A stretch of 64,000 bases of DNA from Leisingera caerulea DSM 24564. GTDB lineage: Bacteria > Pseudomonadota > Alphaproteobacteria > Rhodobacterales > Rhodobacteraceae. How positions within the stretch are numbered: the first letter of the stretch is position 1; the number at the start of each line of letters is the position of its first letter. Location of the stretch: positions 372,001 to 436,000 of the forward strand of contig NZ_AXBI01000020.1 in NCBI RefSeq assembly GCF_000473325.1, written 5' to 3'. Below are positions 14,869-23,689 of the stretch, one piece after another. The notes under the pieces are model-generated. The model ran no database searches, was not told the DNA's origin, and was given only the letters and a program-made list of their open reading frames with translations. The position numbers were made by a program, and so were the translations under genes.

Positions 14869-14878
14869 CCCCCATTGA

Positions 14879-14898
14879 CCAGGCCCAGCAGGGCCTGG
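14879..14898. terminator. Hairpin between convergent genes
   Basis: A perfect 8-bp stem with an AGCA loop, positioned between stops at 14868 and 14907. No T run follows, so it may be a weak terminator or only an mRNA end structure. Confidence 0.4.
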
Positions 14899-14906
14899 CT
14901 GACGTC

Positions 14907-15299
14907 TCAGCCGCTGAATACGGCTTCGCAGTGCCTCATGAGGATGGGGGTGTCCCTCATCTCCGGCGTGACCGTGAGCACACCGGAGATGCTGCCAGGA
15001 AGAACCAGGTCAATACGCCAGCTGACCGATCCGGTGTTGTCGAGCGTGCAGCTAAGCGTGGACCTGCCGTTTACACGCGTCCGCCAGGAAACAACGGCGC
15101 CATCCTCGAGGTTTGCGGCTGCTCGGCGGGGCAGGGGGGCAGGCAGCGGCCCAAGCGCCTCAATGGCCTGCTGAACAGCGGTTTCAACATGACCTTCATG
15201 CTGGCCCGCACCACCCCCCGAAGGTCCGCGGATCAGAAAAACGCCACCGAGCGCGATCCCAAGGAATGCTGCCATGACGCACAGCGTGGATGCTTTCAT
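14907..15299 (-). CDS. Membrane-anchored hypothetical protein
   Basis: A 130-residue protein with an N-terminal hydrophobic segment (LCVMAAFLGIALGGVFLI) that can anchor it or act as a signal, then a periplasmic-type domain. GGAGG lies eight bases upstream of the ATG. No family is recognised. It follows the YidD-like gene closely and is probably in the same operon. Confidence 0.55.
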   Translation of the reverse strand: MKASTLCVMAAFLGIALGGVFLIRGPSGGGAGQHEGHVETAVQQAIEALGPLPAPLPRRAAANLEDGAVVSWRTRVNGRSTLSCTLDNTGSVSWRIDLVLPGSISGVLTVTPEMRDTPILMRHCEAVFSG

Positions 15300-15326
15300 T
15301 TTGTAGCTCCTCCCTGCTTCAAGGGG

Positions 15327-15737
15327 TTAAAACCCGTCGCAGCCGCAAGCACATCCATCACATCCTTTGCAGGTCGCAGAACATCCGTCATCACAGGACG
15401 GGCTTTGCGCCTTTCCGAGGCGAGGAACATCACCGCAACCGTCTGTGATGTCGGGCAGCAGGGGATCGCAGTCGCACGTCGCCGCTTCATTGCGGCACCC
15501 TCGTCCCGGCTTTCTGCGCCGCTGCCGGATACCTTCAGCGGCAGTGGAGCAATCTTTGAAGCGCTGCCTGATCAGGGGCATAGCCCCGAAAAACCCAATC
15601 TCGCGGATTTTCTCTTTCGCAAAGCCTGAACAGCCGGGGCCGCCATTGGCAACGCGGTAGGCGCAGGAATAGCCTTTGCGAGGGGAAATGAAGGTCTGAT
15701 AGAACCAGATGCCGGCCAGAGAGAGCTTGGAAATCAT
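15327..15737 (-). CDS. YidD-like protein with Cys-rich tail
   Basis: A 136-residue protein. Its first 60 residues resemble YidD membrane-insertion factors: LAGIWFYQTFISPRKGYSC, then GGPGCSGFAKEKI, where YidD has FYQ-FISP...C-F-P-TCS-YA. YidD helps YidC insert inner-membrane proteins. The C-terminal third is unusual, with about a dozen Cys (CDCDPLLPD, then CSATCKGCDGCACGCDGF). The start at 15737 overlaps the upstream stop as ATGA and has GGAGG seven bases upstream. A lone plasmid YidD-like gene with a Cys-rich tail could instead be an unrelated small secreted-protein factor. Confidence 0.65.
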   Translation of the reverse strand: MISKLSLAGIWFYQTFISPRKGYSCAYRVANGGPGCSGFAKEKIREIGFFGAMPLIRQRFKDCSTAAEGIRQRRRKPGRGCRNEAATCDCDPLLPDITDGCGDVPRLGKAQSPSCDDGCSATCKGCDGCACGCDGF

Positions 15738-16438
15738 TGACCGTCCTCCAAGGACGCAGTCGCCTGCTCGATTACATCTGGGAGAAACAGCTCCACTTCC
15801 GTCACGATGCACTCTGCAACATTCTTTTTCGCACGTCTGCCCCGCCACTTCCAGATTCCGGAACCGTATTTGGCCACTAGATAGCCAGCTGTGAGGGCCA
15901 TAAGCCCACCCAGGAAAAGCGCCAAAGACCGAGACTCGGTGATTTCAAACATGTACGCCATCGAACAGCCGTAAATCACAGCTGCAATAACGGCGACCAC
16001 CACATGACCCCCGAAATCACCATCAAGTGGCATATGCCCAGCTTCGATTTTTTCAAGACAAATAGCGGAAACATCCGGTGCTTCGACATCAAGATAGGCG
16101 GCCGGACCACTGATCCGACTGTCCGTCAGGGCATAGAAGCCACGCGCTTGAACACCAAATCGGGTCTGCTGGAAGACCACGCACGCCCGGCCTGCAAACA
16201 GCTCGGCTACGGCACCCTTGTGAAGGAACAGCGCCTGTTCCAAGTGATACGTCTCGGCTGGCGTGAACTTCAGCAGCCGGCCTGAGATCTTGCGTTCTTC
16301 AATGAGCCCCTCAGGCACTGCAATAAGATCCCTGACACGGGTTACAGGAACAGCTGTGGCGGTTTCCCGGCTGCTGGGTTCCAAGATGTGCAGAGGCTCG
16401 TTGTGATCAACGAGCGGCGGCTTTTTCAAATCGACCAT
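15734..16438 (-). CDS. Hypothetical membrane protein
   Basis: A 234-residue protein with two adjacent membrane segments near residues 144-165 (HVVVAVIAAVIYGCSMAYMF) and 171-192 (ALFLGGLMALTAGYLVAKYG). A soluble N-terminal part of about 140 residues and an acidic C terminus flank them. No family is recognised. It is translationally coupled to the YidD-like gene. A TGCGAAAA site lies 20 bp upstream. Confidence 0.55.
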   Translation of the reverse strand: MVDLKKPPLVDHNEPLHILEPSSRETATAVPVTRVRDLIAVPEGLIEERKISGRLLKFTPAETYHLEQALFLHKGAVAELFAGRACVVFQQTRFGVQARGFYALTDSRISGPAAYLDVEAPDVSAICLEKIEAGHMPLDGDFGGHVVVAVIAAVIYGCSMAYMFEITESRSLALFLGGLMALTAGYLVAKYGSGIWKWRGRRAKKNVAECIVTEVELFLPDVIEQATASLEDGQ

Positions 16439-16457
16439 TGGAAATATCCATTATCTA

Positions 16458-16465
16458 TTTTCGCA
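16458..16465 (-). promoter_or_regulatory. TGCGAAAA motif
   Basis: The minus strand reads TATTTGCGAAAATAG, 20 bp before the ATG at 16438, close enough to overlap a promoter or ribosome site. Confidence 0.4.
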
Positions 16466-16534
16466 AATATTCTGACAGGCTGCGGTGGGGTTTGCAATTT
16501 AAAAACGCCCTGGCTTAACAGGCCCCGGGTTTGG

Positions 16535-16604
16535 GCCCGGTCCAGCAGCATCTTCACCGAGGAGGCGGGCGCACAAAGCACTCTTAGAGTGAATTTCCCC
16601 TGCG
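16535..16604. pseudogene. Remnant of the serine recombinase gene (internally deleted)
   Basis: Bases 16535-16568 are identical over 34 bp to 17711-17744 near the 3' end of the recombinase gene. A short match (16589-16604, 15 of 16 bases to 18260-18275) follows in the same order. This looks like a duplicated, internally deleted copy. The rest of 16439-16882 has no supported gene and is AT-richer just upstream of the LuxR gene. Confidence 0.6.
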
Positions 16605-16882
16605 ACTATATGTATATCTGATATGCATCTATTGCATGGGCTGAGCGAACCCCCTGTGTTCGTTGGTGATATCATTCAAACAGAGCGCGATAAGGCACCT
16701 CCGCGAAGTTGACAAAATCGAACACTGACGCCATTCCACATGTCCCACTATGGGTACACTACCGTCCCATTAAGCTTAAATTATCAAGCAACTTGGCCGG
16801 GTCTTGAGCAGCATACAAACGTGTGGTCTGGTCCGGGCTTGGCTTGAATCATCTGCCAGGACTGCGGCAAGGACGACCAAAG

Positions 16883-17539
16883 ATGTTCAAGGACAACCCT
16901 TTCGACTATATCGAGGACTTCGAAAAAATCGAAAGCGAGCTCCATGAAATCGGACCTACAGGCTACGCCCTGGTCCTGCATGGGCATGCATGGAAGACGA
17001 AGTTCTTCTACACCACCTATCCCGACGAGTGGATCGCGATATATGACCAGAACAACCTTGTAACAGTTGATCCGGTCTTTCTTTGGGCCTTGGGCAATGT
17101 TGGGGTAACCAGATGGAGTGAGATGGGTGTACGCAAAACGGTGGCTGCCGATTACGTCATGACAAGGGCATCTGACCACGGCCTGTCCTTTGGTGCGTCC
17201 GCAGCTGCCAAGAGCAAGCATCTCAACAATAAAAAATGCATGCTGTCCCTTGCACGGGAAGATCGGGAACTCACCGACGAGGAACTTTGCCGGTTGCAGG
17301 AAATTCTTGAATACATCGTCGAAGTACATGACGGCCGGATGGGCCTGTCAGACTTAGACATACATACAATCCAAGCACTTTGCTGGGGGAACTCCCAGGA
17401 AGAAATCGCAAGGCAGATGAACACTTCTAGAGAGGCGATCAAGAAGCGGATAGAGCGGATCAGGAAGAAGCTTGGCGCACGCAACGCGACACATGTGGTG
17501 TCGATTGCGCTTTCGCACAGCCTGATCGATGTGAAATAG
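16883..17539 (+). CDS. LuxR-family transcriptional regulator (solo)
   Basis: A 218-residue protein starting at 16883, with GGA nine bases upstream; a GTG at 16823 is a weaker alternative. The N-terminal half has the autoinducer-binding pattern (FFYTTYPDEWIAIYDQNN, then VTVDPVFLWAL) with the usual W, Y, D and P positions. The C-terminal LuxR HTH is complete (SDLDIHTIQALCWGNSQEEI, then NTSREAIKKRI and LGARNATHVVSIAL). Such proteins bind acyl-homoserine lactones or similar ligands. No luxI-type synthase is present in the window, so it is a solo here. Confidence 0.85.
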   Translation: MFKDNPFDYIEDFEKIESELHEIGPTGYALVLHGHAWKTKFFYTTYPDEWIAIYDQNNLVTVDPVFLWALGNVGVTRWSEMGVRKTVAADYVMTRASDHGLSFGASAAAKSKHLNNKKCMLSLAREDRELTDEELCRLQEILEYIVEVHDGRMGLSDLDIHTIQALCWGNSQEEIARQMNTSREAIKKRIERIRKKLGARNATHVVSIALSHSLIDVK

Positions 17540-17652
17540 GGCGTATTTGTATTGGACGTCCCTATTTGGATGCCTCTTGCAACAAGCTATCCATTGTGGA
17601 TCTTTCTAGCGGTTTGCACGAAGGCTGGAGCACACTTTTGCGGTTGATTCCG

Positions 17653-18573
17653 TTACCGCCGGCTCACGTGGATATGGTCACAGCTATTTTCCAAGAGCCC
17701 GCGGTTCCTCGCCCGGTCCAGCAGCATCTTCACCGAGGAGGCGGACCATTTCGACCGGCCGCGCGGTGTGCGCTCATGCATGGCTTCCAGCCGGTCAGCG
17801 ATCTGAGCGAGCGTCATGTCCGGCGCGGCGCCCGCGATACCGGCGATAATCGCCAGAAGCCGGTCATCCGTATCCTTGCGGGGCGCGCGCTCCAGAACCG
17901 CAGGCTCCATCAGACCCTCCCGCACAAAACGCCTGACGGCGCGCTTCAGCCGCTCGATAGACCATTTCCGGGCATCGGCTGGCAGCTTCGCGTTGATGAT
18001 GCGTGTCACGTCTTCCCAAGGCATATCGGGCCGCAGCCTGCGAACCTCGGGAACCCATTGGCTGGCGCTGCGCTCCAGCTTGGTGAAATGCGCCTGGTCC
18101 CGGGCGTCCCGGACCTTGCGGATGGCTTCGGGATCCTGGGACCGCAAGCCGGGGTTGCCGCCGATGCGGCCTTCGGACCGCGCCGAGCGCAATCCGGACA
18201 GGGTCCGCTCCCGGATAAGGGCCCGCTCAAGCTCAGCGGCCGCCCCAAGCACCTGCAGGGTGAACTTCCCCTGCGGGCTGGAGGTGTCGACCGGATCGCG
18301 GAGCGATTTGAAATGCGCCCCCTTGGCTTCAAGGCCCTCGATCACTTCAAGCAGATGGGAAAGGGATCGAGCCAGGCGGTCCAGCCGGACAACAACCAGC
18401 GTGTCGCCCGCTTTCAAGCTGTCGCACAGATGGCGCAGGGCAGGGCGCTCGCGGCTGCCGCCGGAGCCATGCTCCTCATGGACTTCGGTGCAACCGGCCG
18501 CGCGCAGCTCCTGCACCTGGGCGGCATTGGACTGCTCGTCCGTCGAGACCCTTGCGTAGCCGATCAGGGGCAT
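17653..18573 (-). CDS. Serine recombinase (resolvase/invertase family)
   Basis: A 306-residue protein from the ATG at 18573 (GGAG five bases upstream). The catalytic domain is clear: IGYARVSTDEQ with the nucleophile Ser, and VVVRLDRLARSLSHL with the conserved arginines. A resolvase-type middle follows (LQVLGAAAELERALIRERT). The tail is longer than in Tn3 resolvases, with RIINAKLP and AASSVKMLL-like helices. It probably resolves plasmid multimers or mediates inversion. It overlaps the upstream gene by 10 bp and is the last gene of a four-gene run. No res site was identified. Confidence 0.85.
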   Translation of the reverse strand: MPLIGYARVSTDEQSNAAQVQELRAAGCTEVHEEHGSGGSRERPALRHLCDSLKAGDTLVVVRLDRLARSLSHLLEVIEGLEAKGAHFKSLRDPVDTSSPQGKFTLQVLGAAAELERALIRERTLSGLRSARSEGRIGGNPGLRSQDPEAIRKVRDARDQAHFTKLERSASQWVPEVRRLRPDMPWEDVTRIINAKLPADARKWSIERLKRAVRRFVREGLMEPAVLERAPRKDTDDRLLAIIAGIAGAAPDMTLAQIADRLEAMHERTPRGRSKWSASSVKMLLDRARNRGLLENSCDHIHVSRR

Positions 18574-19079
18574 AGCAGCTCCGCTTCGTTCAATCCCGGC
18601 GATAGGGCAGGGAGCAAACGGGCGGCGGCCTGGCGCGGGAGCAGCACGGCCGCCCTGATGGAAACGGACCCCTGCCACACTTCCACGATCGTCTCCCAGG
18701 CCTCCCGGATCTCATCCCGGCAGCCGGGCTCATCCACGGCTTCCTTGAAAGACGTGAAGATGCTGGCCACCTCACGGGCCCTGAGCCGGACGGCTCCGTC
18801 CGGCAGCTCCCGGCCGGCCCAGCCCGCCACGAGATCAGGGATGATGGTCTCAGGATCGATGCGGGCCTGATCCTCAAGCCAAAGTCGGTCGAAAAGAGAC
18901 CGGCCTTGCGGGGTCAGGTACCAGCAGTCATCCTGCAGTTTGCGCTTGCCGCCCTGGTTGGGCTTGGCGAGGCCGCGGGCTTTGAGCAGGTTCAGCGCGG
19001 AAGGGGACAGCTCGTTGAGAGGGGCCATGCCCTCATTCTCGCCGACCCACATCAGCGCGGCAGTTTCTTTCGGCCCCAT
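18564..19079 (-). CDS. Hypothetical protein, winged-helix-like N terminus
   Basis: A 171-residue protein. The first 65 residues (LSPSALNLLKARGLAKPN, then DDCWYLTPQGRSLFDRLW) look like a small winged-helix domain. The rest is helical. GGAGG lies upstream of the ATG. It sits one base after the previous gene and overlaps the recombinase start, so it may be a partner or regulator of the recombinase. Confidence 0.55.
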   Translation of the reverse strand: MGPKETAALMWVGENEGMAPLNELSPSALNLLKARGLAKPNQGGKRKLQDDCWYLTPQGRSLFDRLWLEDQARIDPETIIPDLVAGWAGRELPDGAVRLRAREVASIFTSFKEAVDEPGCRDEIREAWETIVEVWQGSVSIRAAVLLPRQAAARLLPALSPGLNEAELLCP

Positions 19080-19080
19080 G

Positions 19081-19386
19081 TCACGCCGCCTCCATTTCGT
19101 TTTCCGGGATGATCAGCGGGTCATAGACGGCCAGCTTTGCCTTCGCTGCCTGAATGTCCGCGAGGATCAGGCGCTCGAGTTCCTGCTCAGAATAGCTGAT
19201 GGCGGCCTCTTCGGAACCCAGCCCGGATTTGCTGCGCTCATTGACCACCGCGAACCACTTCCCGTCCAGCACCGAACGGAAGATCCGCGCTTCATTCCCG
19301 CCCGGCAGCAGCACGCGGCGGCTGGTCGGGTTGGGGTCGTCGATCTTCGACCAGGAGAAGGTCAGATTGAGTTTGACGGGTGTCAT
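19081..19386 (-). CDS. Hypothetical protein
   Basis: A 101-residue protein (MTPVKLNLTFSWSKIDDPN...), with GGA seven bases upstream. A beta-rich N-terminal half is followed by an acidic helix (SYSEQELERLILADIQAAKA). No family is recognised. It is part of the recombinase operon. Confidence 0.55.
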   Translation of the reverse strand: MTPVKLNLTFSWSKIDDPNPTSRRVLLPGGNEARIFRSVLDGKWFAVVNERSKSGLGSEEAAISYSEQELERLILADIQAAKAKLAVYDPLIIPENEMEAA

Positions 19387-19413
19387 CTTGCGTCCTTCAG
19401 TGGAGCGGCGGGC

Positions 19414-19629
19414 CTAAGCCCATTCGCCGGGATAGTGTTCTGTGCCCCACCAGCGCCGACCGCGCTGGCGGTTGTTTGTCGGGTTGCTCTTGAGCAGGCC
19501 CGCGCGCTCCGCCTTACGAAGCGCCTCCAGCTTGTTGCCGCCGGTCAGGCGCGTCACATCGGCTGACGTCATGCCCCGGCTCTTCTCGGCGGCGATCATC
19601 TCGGCGAGGTCTTCAGGGCTTGAAATCAT
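19414..19629 (-). CDS. Small hypothetical protein, possible HTH
   Basis: A 71-residue protein (MISSPEDLAEMIAAEKSRGM...) with GAGG about eight bases upstream. The segment SADVTRLTGGNKLEALRKAE could be a helix-turn-helix, and the basic tail carries RRWWGTEHYPG. It is first in the recombinase run unless the frame at 19613-19825 is also coding. Confidence 0.5.
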   Translation of the reverse strand: MISSPEDLAEMIAAEKSRGMTSADVTRLTGGNKLEALRKAERAGLLKSNPTNNRQRGRRWWGTEHYPGEWA

Positions 19630-19825
19630 CGCTTGCGTCCTCCTGGCCCGGCTGCGCCTCTCTGTTTTTCGCATATTGGCAGAGGCGCGCGGCAAATTCA
19701 ATATCATAAGTCATTTTCAACCGGTCGTTTGTAAACGCCTGCAAAGGCGGATCTCTCTCGCCGGCCTGAGGCACGGCTGGCGCCCGTTCGGGCGATGAGC
19801 CCAATGAAATAAGGCTGTCAGGCAT
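19613..19825 (-). CDS. Possible small protein overlapping the next gene
   Basis: A 70-residue frame from the ATG at 19825 (MPDSLISLGSSPERAP) to 19613, overlapping the next start by 17 bp as coupled genes do. The C terminus (MTYDIEFAARLCQYAKNREA) looks protein-like. No ribosome site is visible and no family is recognised. It also contains the TATGCGAAAAA motif (19666-19673), so this stretch may be regulatory instead. Confidence 0.3.
   Translation of the reverse strand: MPDSLISLGSSPERAPAVPQAGERDPPLQAFTNDRLKMTYDIEFAARLCQYAKNREAQPGQEDASDDFKP
19666..19673 (-). promoter_or_regulatory. TGCGAAAA motif
   Basis: The minus strand reads AATATGCGAAAAACAG, about 37 bp before the ATG at 19629. Confidence 0.4.
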
Positions 19826-20003
19826 ATGGGGCGCTTGGGCCGAGGCGTCATCGGGATTTTGACCACCCGTCCGGCAGGGGAGGGCGGCCCGCTGCCGTTT
19901 GATATGCCCTGAAATTCGATGGGCCAATGGAATGAAATATTGATTTACGTTCCATAAGAGCGGATAACCAACACAAATAATTGAAATAAATTAGTGAGGA
20001 TAG

Positions 20004-21191
20004 ATGGCCGCCGGGAGCCCTTTCGATCTGGTTTTAGCCGCCGAAGTCAGGGCTTCCCGCATCGAGGGCCACCTGGCGGCGGATCCGGTGATTGCTGCGC
20101 AGTGGCGCAGCGAGGCCGCGGTGGCCGAAGCGGCCGCATCGATTGGACTGGAGGATCTGCGCCTGTCGGAAACCGATCTCCTCGTGCGGGTCAGTGAAAA
20201 CCCGGAAACCCACGCGGATGTCAGGGCGATCGAGGATGCGCTTTCGGTGCTGCGGTTTTTGCGGGCGCCGGGCGACCCGGCCAATGAGCCGCTGTCGGTG
20301 CTCGACCGGATCGCCAGGCTCTCAGCGCGTGCAGAGACCTATGAGCCGCTGCCGGAGGTGGATGACGAGATGGTGCAGGTGTTTGCGCGGTGCCGCGGCC
20401 GCGCGCCTCTGCTGGAAGCCATCCGCGCCAGTGCCCACTATGCGGCGCTGACCGAACGGCGCAGCCCGGTTGCGGAGCGGCTGGTGTTTGCGGCCGCCGA
20501 GCATTTGTCGCGCAGCCGTGTTCTTGGCGGTGCATCACGGTCCCGCCACATGGATGATCCGCTGCGGGGCCTCGGCGGGCGCGTCGATGCATCCTGGGTC
20601 ATCCTGCCCTCGCTTGCGCTGACGCGGATGCGGTTCCGGATCTGGTCACCGCTGAATCCCAAAGCGGTTCAGGAATTGCTTCAGGGGATCGGGGGCATCC
20701 TCGACCAGGAGCTGGGCCGGGTGATCACCATTCGGGCGTGGCGGGAAAAGGCCGCCATGGCCGCGCGGGGCAAGAGCCGCCGCTCCCGCTTGCCGGATGC
20801 GGTAGATGCCTTCGGCATTGAACCGGTCATGACCTCGCAGGCGCTGGCGGACCGCCTGGGCATCACGCAGCGCGGCGCGATCAAACTGCTCGGGGAGCTG
20901 GTCGAGCAAGGGCTTCTCGTCGAGATGACGCGCCGGCGTTCGGCCCGGATATGGGCCACCCCGGGTCTGGCCGCATTGCTGGGCAGGCGCGCGGAGCCTG
21001 CCGGACGTGCGGCGCCCGCAGCAGGTATTGCGGCCCGCGGCAGTCCTGGCCTGCCTCAAGCGGGGCAGAGCAGGGCCGGGGAGGCGCGCCGCATCAAAGA
21101 GGAGAACAAGGCCGCGGTGGAAAGAGCGCTTGCGGACTTCGATGCGGTGCTGGAACAGGTCGATGGAATTCTGGGCAAGCGCGGCGGGTAA
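20004..21191 (+). CDS. Plasmid-type DNA-binding protein (DUF1612 / RHE_PE00001-like)
   Basis: A 395-residue protein with GAGG six bases before the ATG and an AT-rich promoter region upstream. It resembles a family frequent on rhizobial and roseobacter plasmids: a helical N-terminal domain, RVDASWVILPSLALTRMRF in the middle, and a winged-helix part (MTSQALADRLGITQRGAIKL, then LVEQGLLVEMTRRRSARIW). A charged coiled tail ends the protein. The molecular role of the family is unknown; DNA binding is inferred. The upstream region holds an inverted repeat ATGGAA...TTCCAT (19927-19955) that could be its operator. Confidence 0.6.
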   Translation: MAAGSPFDLVLAAEVRASRIEGHLAADPVIAAQWRSEAAVAEAAASIGLEDLRLSETDLLVRVSENPETHADVRAIEDALSVLRFLRAPGDPANEPLSVLDRIARLSARAETYEPLPEVDDEMVQVFARCRGRAPLLEAIRASAHYAALTERRSPVAERLVFAAAEHLSRSRVLGGASRSRHMDDPLRGLGGRVDASWVILPSLALTRMRFRIWSPLNPKAVQELLQGIGGILDQELGRVITIRAWREKAAMAARGKSRRSRLPDAVDAFGIEPVMTSQALADRLGITQRGAIKLLGELVEQGLLVEMTRRRSARIWATPGLAALLGRRAEPAGRAAPAAGIAARGSPGLPQAGQSRAGEARRIKEENKAAVERALADFDAVLEQVDGILGKRGG

Positions 21192-21201
21192 GCTTCCGGC
21201 G

Positions 21202-21208
21202 CTCTGAG
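21202..21208. repeat. Left copy of the IS21-type target duplication
   Basis: CTCTGAG directly before the left terminal TGT of the IS. The identical CTCTGAG follows the right end at 23680-23686. Confidence 0.8.
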
Positions 21209-21335
21209 TGTCAATGAGCGTTCAAAACTGACCCGGTTTCAGCGTTTGAATTTGACCCACCCCTTGTGGCGCAAAGGCCCCAGGCGGGCCGCCCTCATAT
21301 AGCGAGTCCGTCTGGGGCCTTTGCTTGCGCGACGT

Positions 21336-22067
21336 TTATGTTTTTCTGCGTCGCTTGCTCTGTGCGAACCGGTATGACGTGTTGCCTGTCTCGATGATTG
21401 CGCAGTGATGGGTTACGCGATCCAGAAGCGCCGTTGTCATCTTGGCGTCACCGAAGACCGAGACCCATTCGCCGAACTCCAGGTTCGTCGTGATGATGAC
21501 ACTGGTCTTCTCATAGAGCTTGCTGATCAGATGGAACAGCAACGCGCCGCCGGACTTGGGGAACGGGATGTAACCCAGCTCGTCGATGATGACGCAGTCC
21601 AGGGCCGAGAGCTGCCGGATGATCTTCCCGGCATTGCCCTCGGCCTGTTCCTTGATCAGGGCGTTGATCAGGTCGACGGCGTTGAAGAAGCGCGCCTTCT
21701 TGCCGTTGCTGATCAGGGTGGTTCCAAGCGCGATGGCGATGTGGGTTTTGCCGGTGCCGGTTCCGCCCACCAGGATGAGATTGTGTGCCTCTTCTGTGAA
21801 CTGGCCTGAGCAGAACGGCTCGATCTGGGGCTGGGTGACGGCGGCCGCGCTGTAATCGAAGGTGGCGAAGTCCTTGTGGTGGGGGAACTTCGCAATCCTC
21901 ATTTGATACTGGATGGAGCGCACCCGCCGCTCTACAGTCTCAGCGTCGATCAGTTGCTTTATCGCTGTGGTCAGACTTGGTGGCTTGCGCGCGGACAGCA
22001 AATCATGGGCGCAAGCTGCCATCCCGTGCAACCTCAGGGCGGTCAGTTGGTCGATGAGGGCGTTCAT
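21336..22067 (-). CDS. istB: IstB helper ATPase
   Basis: A 243-residue AAA+ protein with Walker A GGTGTGKT (residues 101-108) and Walker [13 protein letters not shown], followed by the IstB-typical [19 protein letters not shown]. It assists the IstA transposase. Its ATG overlaps the istA stop. Confidence 0.95.
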   Translation of the reverse strand: MNALIDQLTALRLHGMAACAHDLLSARKPPSLTTAIKQLIDAETVERRVRSIQYQMRIAKFPHHKDFATFDYSAAAVTQPQIEPFCSGQFTEEAHNLILVGGTGTGKTHIAIALGTTLISNGKKARFFNAVDLINALIKEQAEGNAGKIIRQLSALDCVIIDELGYIPFPKSGGALLFHLISKLYEKTSVIITTNLEFGEWVSVFGDAKMTTALLDRVTHHCAIIETGNTSYRFAQSKRRRKT

Positions 22068-23563
22068 GCGGCAGCCTCCTCAGCCGAGCACAGCGCCTCA
22101 TAGCGCTTGCAATCGGCCTCGGGCCGCAAGGTCAGCTGCGGATAGGTATAGGCGTCGCTGAGCGGCGTGATAACCGGCTCCACCAACTGGTTAATCAGGT
22201 TGATGATGGCGGGCAGGCGCAGGGTGTTTTGTTCCACCGCCAGTTCGCAAGCCGTCTCGACCACCTCGATCCCGTGATCCTGGGCCAGCAGAAGCAGATC
22301 GACGAACTCCCGATCCCCGCCTTTGCCGGCCATGTAGTGCTCCCTGATCCGATGCATGGCCCCAGGCAGTTGCCAGTCCACAAAGGGGGCGCCGTCGCGC
22401 AGGGCGCCGAGCTTGCGATCCAGCAGCGGCACGTAGTGCCAAGGTTCAAAATAGCTGACATTGCGGGTGAAGCGACGCTTGTGCTCGGCGATGACATCCT
22501 GGCCCGACACCAGCACGATCCGGCCTGCATAGGCGCGCAGCGACACATGTTGCCCCGCGAACCGGGACGGCACACTGTAGCGATTGCTGGCATATTGAAC
22601 CAGGCAGGTGGAGCGAACACGAACGGTCTTTTCCACGTATCCGTCAAATGCTCGCCCCAGAGGGCGCAGTTCGGCGCGTTCGTCTTCGAACAGCTCTGCA
22701 ATCGTGCGATCCGATTGCTCGGGATGGGGCCGGTTTGCCAGCTCTTCACAGCGCAGGCGCAGCCAATCGTTCAGCGCATCGAGATCATCAAAGGCAGGTT
22801 TGGGCGCAAACAACCGGCCGCGCAAAAACTGGACCTGGTTCTCGACCTGTCCCTTCTCCCAGCCCGCAGCCGGGGTGCAGGCCACCGGCTCCATCACGTA
22901 ATGGTTCATCAAGGCCAGGAACCGGGGATGGAATATCCGGTCCTTCGAGCGCGAGACGTAGGTCACCATGGTCTTGGGGTTGTCGATGATCACCCGGCGT
23001 GGAACCCCGTCATAGAAAGACAGCGCCCGCGCAAAGGCATCCAGCACCATCTCCTGGGCTTCGCCGGGATAGGCCACGACAAAGGGTTTGCGGCTGTGGC
23101 ACAGGCGGAAATGGGCAACCTTCACCTTCTGCTCGATACCGCCCAGGACAACCCGTTCTTCGCTCCAGTCAAATTGCAGCGCATCGCCTGCCGCAAAATG
23201 CAGCGGGATAAAGGCCTCGCCCGAACCGGCACCGGCCCGCTTCAGATCGCGGACAAATCGCTGAACTGGCGAATAGGAACCGGTGTAGCCTTCCACCACG
23301 AGCTGCTCATAGAGCTTCTGGGCCGTCCGCCGCTCCCGGCGTGGTCGCTTCTGGTCCTGATCGAACAGCTCCTGAAGCCGAAGATCAAACCCGTTGCACA
23401 GTTTGTGCCGAACCGGCGGGGCCTGGCGCTGGTAGCTCGGCGGGCTCTCATCCTTCAGATACTTCTTGATCGTGTTCCGCGATAATCCCGTCGCCCGCGC
23501 AACAGACCGGATGCTGCGTCCCTCAACCAATACCCATCGTCGGATCTTCGACACGCTTTCCAT
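22064..23563 (-). CDS. istA: IstA transposase (DDE)
   Basis: A 499-residue protein from the ATG at 23563 ([10 protein letters not shown]); the upstream in-frame extension reads through the inverted repeat and is ignored. It has an N-terminal HTH ([20 protein letters not shown]) and a DDE core: [20 protein letters not shown] and [16 protein letters not shown]. It catalyses cut-and-paste or circle-mediated transposition. Confidence 0.95.
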   Translation of the reverse strand: MESVSKIRRWVLVEGRSIRSVARATGLSRNTIKKYLKDESPPSYQRQAPPVRHKLCNGFDLRLQELFDQDQKRPRRERRTAQKLYEQLVVEGYTGSYSPVQRFVRDLKRAGAGSGEAFIPLHFAAGDALQFDWSEERVVLGGIEQKVKVAHFRLCHSRKPFVVAYPGEAQEMVLDAFARALSFYDGVPRRVIIDNPKTMVTYVSRSKDRIFHPRFLALMNHYVMEPVACTPAAGWEKGQVENQVQFLRGRLFAPKPAFDDLDALNDWLRLRCEELANRPHPEQSDRTIAELFEDERAELRPLGRAFDGYVEKTVRVRSTCLVQYASNRYSVPSRFAGQHVSLRAYAGRIVLVSGQDVIAEHKRRFTRNVSYFEPWHYVPLLDRKLGALRDGAPFVDWQLPGAMHRIREHYMAGKGGDREFVDLLLLAQDHGIEVVETACELAVEQNTLRLPAIINLINQLVEPVITPLSDAYTYPQLTLRPEADCKRYEALCSAEEAAA

Positions 23564-23679
23564 CAGTAACACCTGCTCTTTCCTCCGCACTTTTAGTGCG
23601 GATGTTAACGAAAACAGGTGGGTCAATTTTACTCGCTCATAACCCACCAAAGTGGGTCAATTTTGCACGCCGATTCACA

Positions 23680-23686
23680 CTCTGAG
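23680..23686. repeat. Right copy of the IS21-type target duplication
   Basis: CTCTGAG immediately after the right terminal ACA, identical to 21202-21208. Confidence 0.8.
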
Positions 23687-23689
23687 CGA

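Larger units (their letters stand above)
21209..23679 (-). mobile_element. Intact IS21-family insertion sequence (about 2.47 kb)
   Basis: It has terminal inverted repeats (21209-21234 and 23654-23679) beginning TGTCAAT and TGTGAAT and ending TGACCC inward, with 21 of 26 positions matching. Additional internal GGGTCAATTTT-type repeats lie near both ends, as is usual for IS21 transposase binding. A perfect 7-bp target duplication CTCTGAG flanks it. It carries istA and istB in overlapping frames. It sits in the gap between the DUF1612-type gene and the PD-(D/E)XK gene and interrupts neither. Confidence 0.92.
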
